Positions 1 to 12,900 of a stretch of 64,000 nt of DNA are shown here, one piece after another; positions within the stretch are counted from its first letter, which is position 1, and every line of letters starts with the position of its first letter. Origin of the DNA: Plectosphaerella cucumerina (taxonomy: Eukaryota > Ascomycota > Sordariomycetes > Glomerellales > Plectosphaerellaceae); NCBI GenBank assembly GCA_020746995.1, contig JAGPXD010000002.1, positions 6,820,001 to 6,884,000 of the forward strand. Direction: 5' to 3'. The notes beneath the pieces were generated by a model. The model ran no database searches. It had not been told where the DNA came from and worked only from the letters and a program-made list of their open reading frames with translations. Made by a program: the position numbers and the translations under genes.

Positions 1-829
1 CTTGGTACTGAGGAAGATAGTGGATTTCGGGGGGCGTGTCTTGCGTCAATGAAGCTCAGGTGCTGTTTCGGAAACTGAGATGAACTGAAGGCCAGGCTCA
101 AGAGGAGCAGAGGAATTAAGACCGGTTGGCTGATGAGGAAGTTTGAATGTCAGTCCAGCGATGCTGATGTCTTCACAGTACAGTGTGATGGATAGCACTT
201 TCAAAAAGGCTGGGAGTGGTGTCGAGATGAGAGCCTTCTCTGCACAGCGGCACAAGTCCAATAGGGACGCGGAGCTAACATGGACAGCCTGCGCACCTGC
301 AGGGAGCATAGCAAACAACAGTGACAACCATGGGGCAACAGTCCTATCATTGGCTGCTGTCAAACCGGCTCGACCCACCTGTCGGATCCGTGGACGTGAC
401 GTGTTTGCAGCGCGGTTGCAGTGGCTTGACGCGATGTGGGCAAGCCACCTACCCGTTCAGATGTGGCTTGTCAGCGCCCCCTCACGTGCCAGTCTCAATC
501 CAGCGGCGGTGCGTGCCCATCGGCAGAACATCGGCCCAACGCCTCGATGGCCGAAATTTGTTGGAACCTCGTTCGACCTTCTGGATAGCTTCAGCGACAA
601 GTCAAGTGTGCAGGATCGTCTCTGCCCACCAAGCGCCCGATTGAGAGGCAAGGACCTCCGTTCCAGTCGCCGCAGACCTTTGGAAAACCTCTGGTCGCCC
701 CCTACGCCCTCCATACGCCCGGCCTGAACGGCAATGCTGCCTTGATCAGCACAATCGACCATCAAACTTCGCCCATCTCACGCCCTCGAGAGGCCAGGCG
801 CCCTTTACATTATCACCAACTCCGCCGTC
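1..829. other. Upstream region, no gene supported
   Basis: Short overlapping open frames occur on both strands here, including a 110-codon minus-strand frame (46-378), but none has recognisable domains, a clear start context or a splice pattern. The last 100 bases before 830 are C/T-rich and probably hold the leader of the uL2m gene. Confidence 0.5.
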
Positions 830-2119
830 ATGGCTCAGTCTCGGGTGCTCATGGCCGCTCCCAGGACGCCGAGTCTTTGGAGCTGCGCCATGGCCCTGCG
901 ACCTGCCTTTGTTCGCCAGTTCGCCTCGGCCGCGACGCCGCCCACATCCGACACCCCGAGCTCGGGCTCTCCCGCCAGCGACATCTACGCCACTCCGCCG
1001 CCCGCGGCCACCATCATCTCCGGCAACACCGCCATCATGCGCACCTACAAGCCCATAACGCCCGGTATCCGTCACCTGAAGCGACCCATCAACGACCACC
1101 TGTGGAAGGGCCGCCCGTACCTGCCCCTGACGATCCCGAAAAAGGGCCACGGCAAGGGCGGTCGTAACGTCACGGGAAAGATAACGGTCAGGCACCACGG
1201 TGGTGGCCATAAGAGGAGGATCCGGACGGTGGACTTTGCACGCTTCAAGGGCGGACCCCAGCTGGTTGAGCGCATCGAGTACGACCCGGGCCGCAGCGCC
1301 CACATTGCCCTCCTGACGCACCAGGGCGACGGCACCAAGAGCTACATCGTGGCCTCCGAAGGCATGAGGGCGGGCGACATCGTCCAGAGCTACCGCACCG
1401 GCATCCCCAAGGACCTCATGGACCTGATGGGCGGCGTCATCGATCCCGGTATCCTCGCGGCCAAGACGGTCTGGAGGGGCAACTGCCTGCCTCTGCACAT
1501 GGTCCCCATCGGCTCCACCGTCTTCAACCTGGGCTCCAGCGCAAAGGGCGGCGCCGTCTTCTGCCGCAGCGCCGGCACGCACGCCGTCGTGCTCACCAAG
1601 GACGAGGTCAGCAACGCCGACGGCACCAAGGAGGTCAAGGGCAAGTACGTCACCGTCAAGCTGCAGAGCGGCGAGATCCGCAGGGTCAGCAAGGACGCGT
1701 GCGCCACCATTGGCGTCGCGAGCAACCCGCACCACCAGTTCAGGCAGCTCGGCAAGGCCGGCAGGAGCAGGTGGCTGAACATTAGGCCCACCGTCCGTGG
1801 TCTGGCCATGAACTCCGGTATGTCCATCCAACTCGTCGTGATGATCCCGAGATAGCCTCTGACAAGTCACAGTCGATCACCCTCACGGTGGTGGTCGTGG
1901 TAAGTCGAAGGGTAACCGCCACCCCACGAGTCCCTGGGGCACACCTGTAAGTCTTCACGTCATGATATTCTTGCCCTCACGATAGCATGCTAACAACCAG
2001 GACAGTCCAAGGGAGGTTTCAAGACTCGCAGGAAGAGCAACTTCAACAAGTGGGTGGTCGAGGCCCGTCCTCGCAACCACGGCCAGAGGCGGGAGAAGGG
2101 CGGTTCGAAGTCGAGCTAA
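830..2119 (+). CDS. RML2: Mitochondrial large-subunit ribosomal protein uL2m (L2)
   Basis: Component of the mitochondrial large ribosomal subunit, binding rRNA near the peptidyl-transferase centre. Three exons fit: 830-1817, 1873-1946 and 2006-2119, giving about 391 residues. The first about 60 residues are Arg/Ala/Ser-rich and look like a mitochondrial presequence. The L2 N-terminal RNA-binding fold follows (HHGGGHKRRIRTVDF around residues 123-137), then the second domain. The short middle exon encodes the family hallmark VDHPHGGGRGKSKG, which includes the invariant His of the L2 active-site loop. The last exon encodes the basic tail ending GGSKSS. The intron before exon 3 has a TGCTAAC branch site. 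Frame is kept across both junctions. Other Met codons at 851 and 890 are possible starts, but 830 leaves the longest presequence. Identification is secure; the exact start is less so. Confidence 0.95.
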
Positions 2120-2277
2120 GCGGTGCAGCGGCCTACCGAGCCAAACGCCATCTGTACCTATATCCCCTGACCACTGTAACATGTACCATATTGTACTCTT
2201 CCCGACCTTGCCCAGTTGCCCGTATTGATGCGTATGTCTATGGAATTAATGGAAATGTCAGCGCGCCCTATGAACCG

Positions 2278-2721
2278 TCAAGCTCCCGGCAGGATTTCCA
2301 GGCCGGTCACAAGGTCTCGTAGGCTTGCTGCGTTGCTCTGTCCATTGGAAGTTGAACATGTAACGGGATCACCTACACCTTGGACGACCTCCTGGACATG
2401 GACCTGTTCGGAAGCCCTCCGCTCCTCCCTCCTCTGCCGCCTCCATGCGTCGAAGCTGCTGAATGTCCTCAGGTACTTCCTTTCCGCACTCTCGAATTCC
2501 CTCCTACGCCTGTGGAACTCTTCAGTGCTTAGGGTAGGTGCATTCCGTTGCAGCCGCAGCCACTTCCTCTCGATGCTCTCCTTTTTGCGCTGCTTTTCCG
2601 CGCGGAACTGAGCCCGGTCGTCGGCATCTTCGAGGCGGCTGCTCGTACCGGATGTTCTGGGACGGTTGTTCCCAGCAGCCCAGTTCGAGAAGGATGTGCT
2701 CCAGCCAATGTTGCGGGACAT
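2278..2721 (-). CDS. Possible small charged hypothetical protein
   Basis: An uninterrupted frame of 147 codons, not overlapped by any better candidate. The central part (roughly residues 30-105) is very rich in Arg, Glu and Lys with regular hydrophobics (for example KWLRLQRNAP and SAERKYLRTF), as in a helical or coiled-coil segment; the ends are polar and Ser/Asn-rich. No signal peptide, membrane segment or known domain is visible. It lies tail to tail with the uL2m gene, 158 bases away. I do not recognise the protein. The alternating charged/hydrophobic composition is more protein-like than the shadow frames around it, but a chance frame remains possible. Confidence 0.45.
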   Translation of the reverse strand: MSRNIGWSTSFSNWAAGNNRPRTSGTSSRLEDADDRAQFRAEKQRKKESIERKWLRLQRNAPTLSTEEFHRRRREFESAERKYLRTFSSFDAWRRQRREERRASEQVHVQEVVQGVGDPVTCSTSNGQSNAASLRDLVTGLEILPGA

Positions 2722-4214
2722 GATGAATGTTGGTATTGTGGTGTTGTGTTGTGTTGTGGTGTGATGCGTTGGTTGTCTGTTGATGGAGAATGCAGGTTTC
2801 TTCGGAGTGCCGTCCTGTCGCTCTTAATAAAGACATGGCGACAGATGTTGTGATTCATCTAACTATGCGACAGACAGTGAATTTACTTCTCGACGGAGAA
2901 CACAGTCACCCTGCGATGGACGGCAGAACTACCGCGAAGTTTGTGTCAGGGAGCGGAATCACCATCATTACGATTGCAAAGAGAGTCACTATAAGACGAA
3001 CAGTTAAATCACTAGGTAGGGACAGACAGCTGAGTATTCTCAACAGAGCTAAATCATCCATGACAAGCGACTAGAACTGGTTTGCGTACAATAGCTGGCG
3101 AAGTCATCATGCGGTGGGTGGAAATAATCCAACATTGAGTCACATCAAATACAGAGGATGTGATGCTTGCAATGTGACGACAGGCAGAGCCTCAGGCTTA
3201 GGAGAGAATACTTCGAAGTTGATAAAGAATAGACGTGACGCCTGAAGTGCCTTTCAGGTTGGTCTGTACATGACGTGCAAATACTGCAAAATGCTGTTGT
3301 CCAAGAGTAAGGTAGAGAGGACACAACATTTGTGAGGCTGTTCCTTTCTATCCCCATGTCAGAAGAGTGAAAGATACAGCATCAGGGAAAGATGCCTAGG
3401 CAGGGATTCTTAAGGTGGCAGGCCAAGACAAGCAAAGTGAACGCGATTTCGGTCACCCCTATGGTACTCGAGCTTGAGGGTATATTCCAAACAAACATCC
3501 CATGAAGATTAGGCACTCAAATCACGCCGAGTCATGGACAGTCAACATCACCAATAGATGACCACACGGGTCCTTGGCAGTGGACATTACATCGATCCAA
3601 ATACATTGGCTGTATTCATGTATTCTTACTAAAGTGTTCTTTTTTTACCAGCACCAGTCACCAGGCACGGCAACCTAATGGAGCAGATGTACTGTTTGCA
3701 TTACAGTGCAATATCTAAGCCTTCCCAAATCCTCCGCTCCAGGCAGGGCCTTGGGTCTTGCTATACTAGCATCATCTCAGATGCCGCGTACCTGCGCCGT
3801 CCGATGCTCATTCAAGGAGCACACGGCGGACAGGTGGTGCAAGTAATCCCATGGTCCCCCATCATATCAGAGCGTATCCCGAGTCCTAAACCGAATCCCT
3901 TCCCAAGCAAATTCGTGTGCTTTGATTCCCCAACCCCCCGTCCCAAAACCAAGCGCAACCCCTGGACCTGGACTTGTGCCCAGGGGGTATCTGAACCGTA
4001 AAAAAGAAATGTAAAAAGAACTCCAAGCACCGCCAATCGTGGAAACATAGTCGAGTTTGTTCCCGCCGTGTCCCAAGATCCAAAAATGGGGAATATAAAA
4101 AGGGTGGTAGATGTGAAGAAATGGTGTGTTTTTTGTCGTAAAAAGGGCGTGGCCGAAGAGGAAGTGGCCGTGTTGTGTTGTCGCAGAAGACGAGCGTGGT
4201 CTGCTGCTCCGAGC
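2722..4214. other. Intergenic region
   Basis: About 1.5 kb that is noticeably more AT-rich than its surroundings. No convincing gene, RNA or repeat was seen. A 320-codon minus frame running from 4774 to 3812 crosses into it, but its Pro/Ala/Ser runs are the antisense reading of a better small gene. Confidence 0.4.
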
Positions 4215-4502
4215 TCACAGAGAACCCATGCGCTCCTCGACGCTGCCCCAGTAGACGATGGGGCGAGGCTCGAGAATGTTGAGCTCGCTGCCGAAGCTCT
4301 TGCGCTCCTCGAAGAGGTCGACGACGGAGGGCTGGCGGAACATGATGCTGTTGATGGTCTCGACGGGGGAGGAGACGGAGCTGCCGAAGGAGTGCCTGTC
4401 GCTGCTGGCGCGGGACGAGGTGGAGGGGCTGCGGCGGAAGGAGGTGCGGAGGGCCGAGGCGGAGAAGCGGGCGGTGATGGACTGGAGGCGGGGGGACTGC
4501 AT
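4215..4502 (-). CDS. Small Ser-rich conserved-looking protein (95 aa)
   Basis: A single-exon frame of 95 codons with a strong start context (GCCACCATGC read on the minus strand). The first half is Ser/Arg-rich and basic (RFSASALRTSFRRSPS), probably disordered. The second half has a more ordered look, with FRQPSVVDLFEERKSFGSEL followed by ILEPRPIVYWGSVEERM before the stop. There is no signal peptide or membrane helix. Codon use is C/G-ending as in the confirmed genes, and this frame explains the local base pattern better than the longer overlapping frames. Small proteins with this Ser-rich head and short tail motif occur in filamentous fungi, but I cannot name the family or a function. A downstream intron extending the C-terminus cannot be excluded. 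Confidence 0.6.
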   Translation of the reverse strand: MQSPRLQSITARFSASALRTSFRRSPSTSSRASSDRHSFGSSVSSPVETINSIMFRQPSVVDLFEERKSFGSELNILEPRPIVYWGSVEERMGSL

Positions 4503-6913
4503 GGTGGCGATTGCTGTCTGCCGAGGTGTGTTGTAGATGTGTGCGTGGTGGTGGATGTGAAAGTGTGGGTTCGGGCGCTGCCTCGTAGATGTGACCTCCA
4601 GGGACTCTTTTGGTGTTTTCTACCGCGGATGAGGGCGAGTAGATGTAGTAGTAGGCGACGGCCGGTGATTTTGTCAAAAGCGGTAGTTGTAGTAACCGGA
4701 GAGATGTGAATGATCCCGTTGCGGTTGCCCGAACGAACGACGAGAGACAAGCTCGGGGAGAGAATGAGGGGCAATTTGCTGGCGTTTTAACGATAGGAAC
4801 GCTCCGTCGGCCACGGGGCGACGAGACAAGCCGACTTGGGATCGGTTAGAGTAGGCTGTGGAGAGAAGAGGAAAAAAAGTCCAATAGTACGCTGTACTAC
4901 TGTCTTGGAAACAACGGCAAATCAAGTTCAAGAACAGGCGGAACGAAAAATAAGGGGTGGGAAGAGGAATGTAGGGGTCGTGAGAGACAACGGGAGGGGG
5001 GGTGCGGGCGAGGGATGGACTTGCTTTTAATCCCTCCTCCATCTCATCATCACTAAAACCAGGATGGGGCCCGGTTCCTGGGATGACGAGATGAAGCATG
5101 ATCTCCCTCGGCCCCAGACAGACATGACGTCCGGCGAGAGGAAGTGGTGGTGGTGGTGGTGGTGGTGGTGGTGGTGGAACGAGAACGACGGACCGGCCGA
5201 GCCTCTACCTCAAACAGCAGCGCAGGGGACGGCCCCTGCATCTGCCACGGGAGACGAACCGCGCGGACCCCAGGGCCAGGGGCTAAGAGCCAGGGTGGCC
5301 GCAGGGGTTCTCCAGTTGTCTTCGGGCTCTCACTCGCAGTCTCGGTGAGTGAAGTCTGAAGCATGGCATCCACACCGGCAGAACGTGCTCAGGTGGCAGT
5401 AGCAGTAGCAGCGACAGTGGCAGTGAACTCCCTTCAAGTTCAGGTGTCTCCAAGGGCATGACGCTGGAGATTGACCTCGTTCGAAAATAGACATCCTCTC
5501 TCCAGTTCGCCTCCAACATGAAATCGACTCCCTCGGACCAGCCCCTCCTCCCTCCCTCCCTCCTCTCACCAACAAACTCAGCCAGCCATCTGACGAATCC
5601 ATCACGTCTCCCATTCTTCATGCCTCTCCCCTCCTCTCTCGTAACGGACTATCGCCATCAAGGGGGCCAAGCAAAGGGGTGGGCATCAGACCATCCCTCA
5701 GAGTTGCGTAGCGTGTGATCGTCCGCCAAGGGGTGGAAAGCCCGGGGAGGCAAACGGCCTCCAAGTATCTCCCCCTGCTCTTATCACCAAACAAATACCT
5801 CCCTCCCCCCCAACGGGCGGCCGAGTGTCAGGGGCCAGATCCGCCGCCCGCTGCCAGCAGTTAGCCCCGTCCACCACCACAACACACCAACGCAACGCAA
5901 CGCAACGCCTGGAGGCGAGGCCTCGCACGGCCTGTTTCACCCGCCAGGACGACAAGAAGAGGATCTGCTGCCCTTGCCCTCGCATCACATCGCCTCCAGC
6001 ACAGCACCTGCGACTTGCCGGAGAATCGACCGGGGGCCCGCCCATCACCGAAGGGTCCCGTCGCACCTCGGTTTCTCCCTCCGCGCACGTTTTGCCCTTC
6101 TCCCATCCCTTCCCTTCACCACGAAAGACGAGCAGGCTTCTTCTTCCATCCTCGTCCCGTGCCTGGCGTCCAGCTGCAGGGGCCTCCCCGGCGACGAGAC
6201 GACATCTGTGCCGTCGTGGGGCGCGCCCGGTCCCTCTTGACACTGTCTCCCCCAAGAGAGGAAAAGTAGATACAGATGCAAAGGCTGAAGGAGAGAAAGC
6301 AAACGCATCTGCAGAAGCGAAGCCACTGCAGATTTCAAGACAGACGTTAGTTCCGCCCTGCTGGGTGGCCTTTATGCGGCCATCCCTCTAAAGGCTCGTG
6401 GCATAAGAAACCACCACGCCAGGGGGGCTGCAAGGTGTCTAGCCTCGCATCACCTCTCACATCTCTCCTGGGAACCTGAAGCCCTTGAGCCCCCCATCTG
6501 CCTGGAATGGAATGCTATCCGGCCCCCCACCAGCCAAGGCCCCGTTACCCGGTGACGCCGCCCGCCTCAGACATCCCATCCCCTTCCCTATCCGTCCATC
6601 ACATCGTACCGCACGTCACGGGCACCTCACCCGAGTCCAGTCTCCCCTCCAACCCGAGCAGATTCCACCTCGCATCACAAGCATCCTTTGTTCAGACCAT
6701 CCGTCTGTCATTCCAGCTCTACATGACTGCATACGACTCGTCGTCATTACCCCCCCTCTTCCGCCCCCTCTATCCAGGTGCTCTGCCCAATGCAACCCGG
6801 CCAGTGATGATGATGCCAGTAACAAGAAACGCCGTCGCTTCTAAAACCAATACAACAAGAACAGCTACCAGTAAAAAAGATCCGGCCGTAACGACGTGAT
6901 TCTCATCGTACAC
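4503..6913. other. Intergenic region between small Ser-rich gene and Cch1 3' end
   Basis: About 2.4 kb without a supported gene. It contains a perfect (TGG)n microsatellite at 5145-5177, and C/T-rich stretches at 5520-5640 and 6060-6700. Many overlapping frames exist on both strands, but they are Pro/Arg/Ser-rich and none stands out. Confidence 0.45.
5145..5177. repeat. (TGG)11 microsatellite
   Basis: Eleven perfect TGG units in intergenic DNA. It creates poly-Trp, poly-Val and poly-Thr runs in the overlapping frames, which argues that those frames are not genes. Confidence 0.9.
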
Positions 6914-9900
6914 TCAGTACCGGCTCCAGTCAGGCTTGTGGACTGTAGCGCTCCGCCTAATGCTCTCCACCCAAACCGAGTCGTCCAGCATGTCCCGCAC
7001 CTGCGACGGGCTCACCGCGCTCCCCCGCCGGCTGTTCTCCCCCGAGCCCGGCCGGCTCGACCCGGACTCCTGCAGCTCGAAGCTGAACGCAGAATTGGAC
7101 GCGTAGTGCCCCGGCGACGGCGGCACCGACCGTGGCGACGCCAGCGGGTGCTGGTACGCTCCGCCGGGGGACGGCGGGTCAGACCCCGACCAGCTCCGGT
7201 GGTGCGTCCGCAGCGCCGCGTCCTCGGCGCTGAGCATCGCCGACTTGCCCTTGCCCGACGGCCCCGGCGCCGCCGAGGACTGCTGCTGCTCGTCCTCCCC
7301 GTCGTCCACGAAGATGTGCGGGATCTCCAATTGCGGGATGGCCGTCATACGTGCCGAGTTCTTCCGCTCCATGTGACGCCTGAACTGTCTCGAGTAGTAC
7401 CTGCGCGTTCCGTCAGTTGGTCGTTCGTGTCGCTGTGCCGTGCTTCCACTTACAGGGTATCAAAGAAACCCAGCACGATGCGTCGCCGCACCTCCTCGTC
7501 CACGCGCTGCAGCTTCGCCCGTCGGCGCAGGAACTCGTCAAGTCTGCCAGTCTCGTTAGCCTACTCTCCAACACTTCAAAAACCGCAGGGCACCAACCTC
7601 AGGCTCTTGCTGTCGTTGATGATGTTGTAATGCGCCAGGATCATGAGCACCTCGCCAAATGCGATGCCCTTGTCTGGATCGGCCGAGACCATGACCTCCT
7701 CGAAGAACAGGTTGAATCGTCGTCGCCGCTCCCGCACCTTGATCGGGTCGATCTGCGCGATCCTCTGGTTTAGCCGGTTAAGGTCCAGCCCAGCGTACGC
7801 CGCACTTGTCGTCGCGATAGAAGCGTGCCTCGACGTTGGCACCTCGTTACGGACGTCCTCCAGTATCCGGCTGACCGAGTCCTCTGGGTCGTAGATGCGC
7901 ATCTGGAAGACACCAGACAGCTCCCCCAGGAGTCGCGGGAACGCCTCCTTGCTGATGAATCCCGTGCCTGCCGGGTCCACACTCCTCCAAGCCTCCTTGA
8001 ACCGCCGAATCTCGTCTCTATCGACCGCGGCGATGCCGCTTGACCGTTGGTAGACGTAGCTGAAGCTCTCGTAGATGAGAGACACGAAAATGTTGACAAA
8101 GATGTACATGCTCAGGATGTTCCACGCCGAGAACAAGAACCGCGCCCAAGGCTTGCTGCCGCAGTCGCTCTCGAAAAAGTTGTCGTTGTCCACGCAGAGC
8201 GGCGGCTCAATGTTGGCGTAGTCTTCCATCAGGATATTCCATCCCTCGCCGCAGCTCATGCGGTACAGCAGGATCAGCGCGTGTGGCACCGTGCGGAAGT
8301 TGATGTCCTGGTTCTCGGATCCTCCGAATCTTGTCAGGCTGAACGCCTGGGTCAGCGCAATGGCAAAGACGATGAAGAAGACGAGCCATGTGGCGAGCAG
8401 ATTGCTAATCGTCGTCAGACTGGCCGCCGCCGTCTTGAAGAGCTGGTCCAGTGCGTCGTTCCTTGGGATGAGCAGGAGAACGATGCCCACCAGGAACGAC
8501 TTGTATACCTGGATGTACGTCTCGCCCTCGAGCGCACCCCCCTCAACCAGCTGCAGGATAATGGCCAGCACCGTCGACGCGAACGCGCCAGTGACGACAA
8601 TGAGCGCATACATGTCCCACGAGCTTTTGCGGAACCTAGGCCATCCCAGCCCGACCAGGCGAATGCAGACGTTGGCGATGATGACGAAGACAAAGAGTAG
8701 GAATATGCCGTCTCGCACCCTAGCCCATGCACTCGGCTCCCCGCGGAATTCGAGCATGAGCAGTATCAGATGCAGGACGAGGACAGCCGTGACGGTCTGA
8801 TACCACTTGCCCTTCTTCTCAATGGCTCTCTTGTGGCACCACTTCTTCCACGTCTTCTCAGAGTCGTCATACGAGCTCTTGGACGGCGAGATGTGGCGTA
8901 GGAGTTTGCGGAGCTCGAGCCAGGAGCGCTGCTCGGCCGTCAGGAAAGCCACGCCCGTCTGTTCCGTGTAGTTGCGCATGAACACGGCGATGAACAGCGT
9001 GAGCACGAAGACGGTGCCCAGCAAGTTGTACAGGATGAAGAAGATGGCGTTGCCCTGCGATGCCAGGGGCTGCGGCTGAAGCTCGGGCCCCGTAATCGCC
9101 TGCGAAGCAAACGAGACGTCCACCCAGCCTTCCTGACTTAGGATGGAGAAGAGGATGAAGATGGAGTTTCCAAAGTTGTCAAAGTTGAAGTAGTCGTTGT
9201 CGGCGACACGCGGTGCTAACATGGGCCAGTCGTCGTTGTCGAACGGGGTGCTCTCAAACTCGCCATGGCAGTCGGCCAGGCGAACGAGCGATCCGCCAAA
9301 GTCGTCGTTGCACTTGACCATGAGGCCGTTGAAGAGGTTCAGCCCATAGATGGCGAACGGGATGAGCAGCGAAAGTGACACGAAGAAAGCCTACCAACGT
9401 TAGCACATGTCACCAGAATCCCTATCTGCACCACTTACCCCAATGAGCTTCCAGCCGCCAACAATAATGAGCGAGTGGAAGGTGTCTCGGGTGCTGTCGC
9501 TGATGTTCAGGAGACGGAGAGCACGCAGAGCCTTAAATGCGCCAATGGCACGCGACACCTCGCCATCCTGGGCGATGACGCCGCCGACGTTAATCAGAAG
9601 GGAGATGAGGACCACACCGTCAATGACGCCCCATGAGCTGCGGTAGTACGCGTTTGGTGTCAGGAAGGCGCCATCGGCGATAACCTTGATGATGGCCTCC
9701 ACGAGGAAGATGAGGGTGAATGCCGCGTCGGTCCATACCCACCAGAAGGAGGTCGGCGGAGCATCAGGCTGCTCGTCCATCCGCTCCTTCTGGTACAGCG
9801 GCGTCGCCACGCAGGCGAGGACAACCATCGCGACGATGGCGGCGTAGATGATGACGCTGAAGATGTACCATGCAATTTTGTTCGGCTCCACGCCGTCGAA

Positions 9901-12900
9901 GCGCTCGCTGCCCCTCCCTGGACCGACCAGCTTCTGGCACATGCGCCGGATGGGATTCTTGGGGGTCAGGATCCAGAGCGAGTTGTTGTAGCTCGGGTGG
10001 CGGGCGAGGTACTCCCTCTGCGCGCGTCGCCGTGCCGTCGTGGCGTTCACAGCATCCCTTGCCATTTGGCGGGGGTCGAGCGTATCGTTAGGCACCTCGA
10101 ACTGGGCGTTGGAGTAAAAGGGATTCGGCTCCTTTCCGGTGATGAAGGATGTGAGCCTGCCCCAGATCTTGGAGAGCACACCGGGCCGGACATCCCCGAC
10201 GGCCAGGGTAGGGGCTCGCATGGGCATCGTGGCCGAACGACTGTTGGGGGCAGCCTCTGTCACCTCGTTGGGGTCGTCCAGGAAATCCTGGACGACCGCG
10301 TCCTTGAGCAGCATCTCCATCATGGCTGGGCCGTAGTCGAGTGGGTCCTTTCTCCTTCTCGTCCTGCCGAGCGTAAAGATGTTGGAGAGCGCCAGATTGC
10401 TCCCCGACTTGCCGAGTTCCTTCTTCTGGAGGAACGCCTTGACTTGCTGCAGCCGCTTCTCATCCTCGCTGACATCGAAGTTCTCCTGAATGACAGCAAT
10501 GAACATGTTCAGGAGAATGAAGAAGGCGAGGATGAACCAGCCGATGAAGAAGATGGACACGACCCAACCCTGGTGCGTTTCGGCCATGACGGCCTTGAGG
10601 TCGAAGACGATGGACGTCCAGTCCTCGCTGGAAAGGACTTGCCACATGCCGAGGAAGGAGTTGTAGATGGTGAAGAAGGATATGAATCTGTCGTCTTCCA
10701 GCTCGAGGACGCCTCTGAAAAGCTGAGCGGCGAAAATCGCCATGAAGTATGTGATCATGAAGACGAAGAGGATGAGGTTGCCGATACCAGAAGGATTGCT
10801 TAGCACTCGACGGATGAGGTTGCTGGTCATCGGCACAGCCAGTACGACGCGGTAGACCCTAAGGATCTGGAAGATGGTGAGCCAGGCGTACGCTTGGCCT
10901 GACTGGCGAATGGGGGGGATGAGGATGACCGAAGTGATCACGGCGAGGAAGAGGTCGACGAGATTCCTGGCCCGGCGGAAGAACCCACGCCAGTCTGCCA
11001 TGAAACGTATGATGATCTCTACATCGAGCAGAAAGGTCGTGAGAAGCTCAGACACCATGATGAACCTAGACCGATCATCGCTCATTGACGCGCTGCGGAA
11101 ACACTGCGCTAGCAGGCCTATCAGGATAACAACAATCCAGAAGGGCTTCGTCTTGTCGTAGAGGCGCTGCAGCGCCGACGGAGTCCGCGCCGCCGCAGGT
11201 CCCTTGGGCGCCATTTCGTCGTCTTGATCGTTGGTGAAGGCGCTTCCCCTATTCTCCTCGCGGATAATCTGGAAAGTGGACGTGATAACTGCGATGAGGA
11301 GGTTGATGAGCCAGAACTGGAGGATCAGCGTCCCCGCCCCGAAGTAGAGTGCCGCCGGTAAATAGTCGGAGGCAACGGTCTGGTACATGATGTCCGAGAA
11401 GGTGTTGGAGCTCATGATGACAAAGACCATCTCGATGGACTGGAAAATGTTGTCGAAACTGATAGTTCCCCCCTCAGGGTTCTCGCCCTGGAGACAGATG
11501 GACCCGGCCGGACACGTGAATCCCTTAGCCCGCAAACTACCGTTCCTCAAGTTTATCGGGGACAAGTCGTCGTAGTCGATGCTGAAAACCCAAGGTACCT
11601 TGTTTCCATCTGCGTCGACGGCACCACCGCAAAAGTGTTCCTCGTTGACGAATGCTGCTGTACGATTTGTCGGGTCTGTGGGGTCCAGCCACACGCAGGT
11701 ACGGCTGAGACTGGATTTGAAGCTCTGGACGCCGATAATGCCAAACAAGAGCCAGAAGAAGATGATGAGAAAAGAGATGCGGACCAGGAGGGGCGCGGCT
11801 TTCTTGAGACTTTTAAGGATAATCTAGGAGCCGGTTAGGGTAAGACGTCTGGAGAAAAAGGACCGTGTACTTACGGTTGTGCCGTTGGTGATGGCCAGTA
11901 GCCTCAGGATGCGCAGTGAGCTCAGCATGCGGAAGAGATACAAGTTGTTCTGCTTCTCGATTCCGTAGACTGACAGCAAGAAGCTGACCCAGTATGAGAC
12001 GACAGCAACAAAGTCCAGGCGGTTGAAGGAGTGGCGGAGGAGCGCCCTGCGGGCAAGCTGGTACCGCTGGTGCTCCTCCACGGTTTGTGGGACGGGCTGG
12101 CCCTGCATGAACGTGAAGGACCGGGCGATCGCCGAGGGACCCAGGTTGATCTGCTTCGGTGCCTTGACGGACTTTTGCCGTTGTGGCTGGAACACGGCCT
12201 TATACTGATCGGCCACGACAGCGCGGACTCCCTTCTTCCTGTCGACAGTGCTGTACTCGGAAGCGTTGAGAATGAAGCCAGAGACGATGGTCCTGGCAAT
12301 GAGTTCCAGTGTGAAGATGATAAAGAGACCAAACAGGGCCCAGTCTATCCAAGCTCGAGGTCCCGTACCCCAAAACTCGGGTCTTGAATATTGTGGTGTG
12401 AAGACGTTTGGTGCGGCCTCAATTGTCAAGAGAATCAGCTGGGCGACGATGAGAGAGAGAATGAAGGGCTCCGTTATGGGGTGCACCAAGACGTCGCAGA
12501 GCTTCTTCCGGACAACACTGTTGGCGGTGAATATGCCGAGTGACTTGCCCTTCAGGGGGTTCTGCATAGGCGGCCTCGGATGGAGCGTGGGTGGTTCGTC
12601 AGCGTTCTCGTATGTCACGGATGGCGCCTTCTCCGGAGTCGTTCCCGGAAAGACCTGCGAGGGGTAGGACGTGTCGGCCGACATCATCGGATACGACATG
12701 TGCGACTGCTGGCGGGCGTCGACGCTCGGTGACCTGGAGCGTCTGTTGGAAGCCTGCTGCTCGAGGACCTCGGCTTCACCACTGATGTTCACGACACGCT
12801 GGGACATGGCTCGCATTATGGAGCCAGCTCGGTGGAGGGCATCTGAGGTAGACGGCGAGCGTGACCGGCGGTCCCGCTCGGGAGTGAGGTTGAAGCCGTA

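Noticed and set aside
46..378. 110-codon minus frame at the left edge
   Set aside because: A weak hydrophobic segment suggested a secreted protein, but no clear cleavage site, cysteine pattern or codon bias supports it.
746..1870. 374-codon minus-strand frame opposite the uL2m gene
   Set aside because: It is the antisense shadow of a GC-rich coding exon and has no domain.
3812..4774. 320-codon minus frame
   Set aside because: Its Pro/Ala/Ser runs come from reading the small Ser-rich gene in another frame; the 95-codon frame has the better start context.
9997..10803. 268-codon plus frame (and 8047-8700) inside cch1
   Set aside because: Asp/Glu/Val/His-rich shadow of the minus-strand channel exons.
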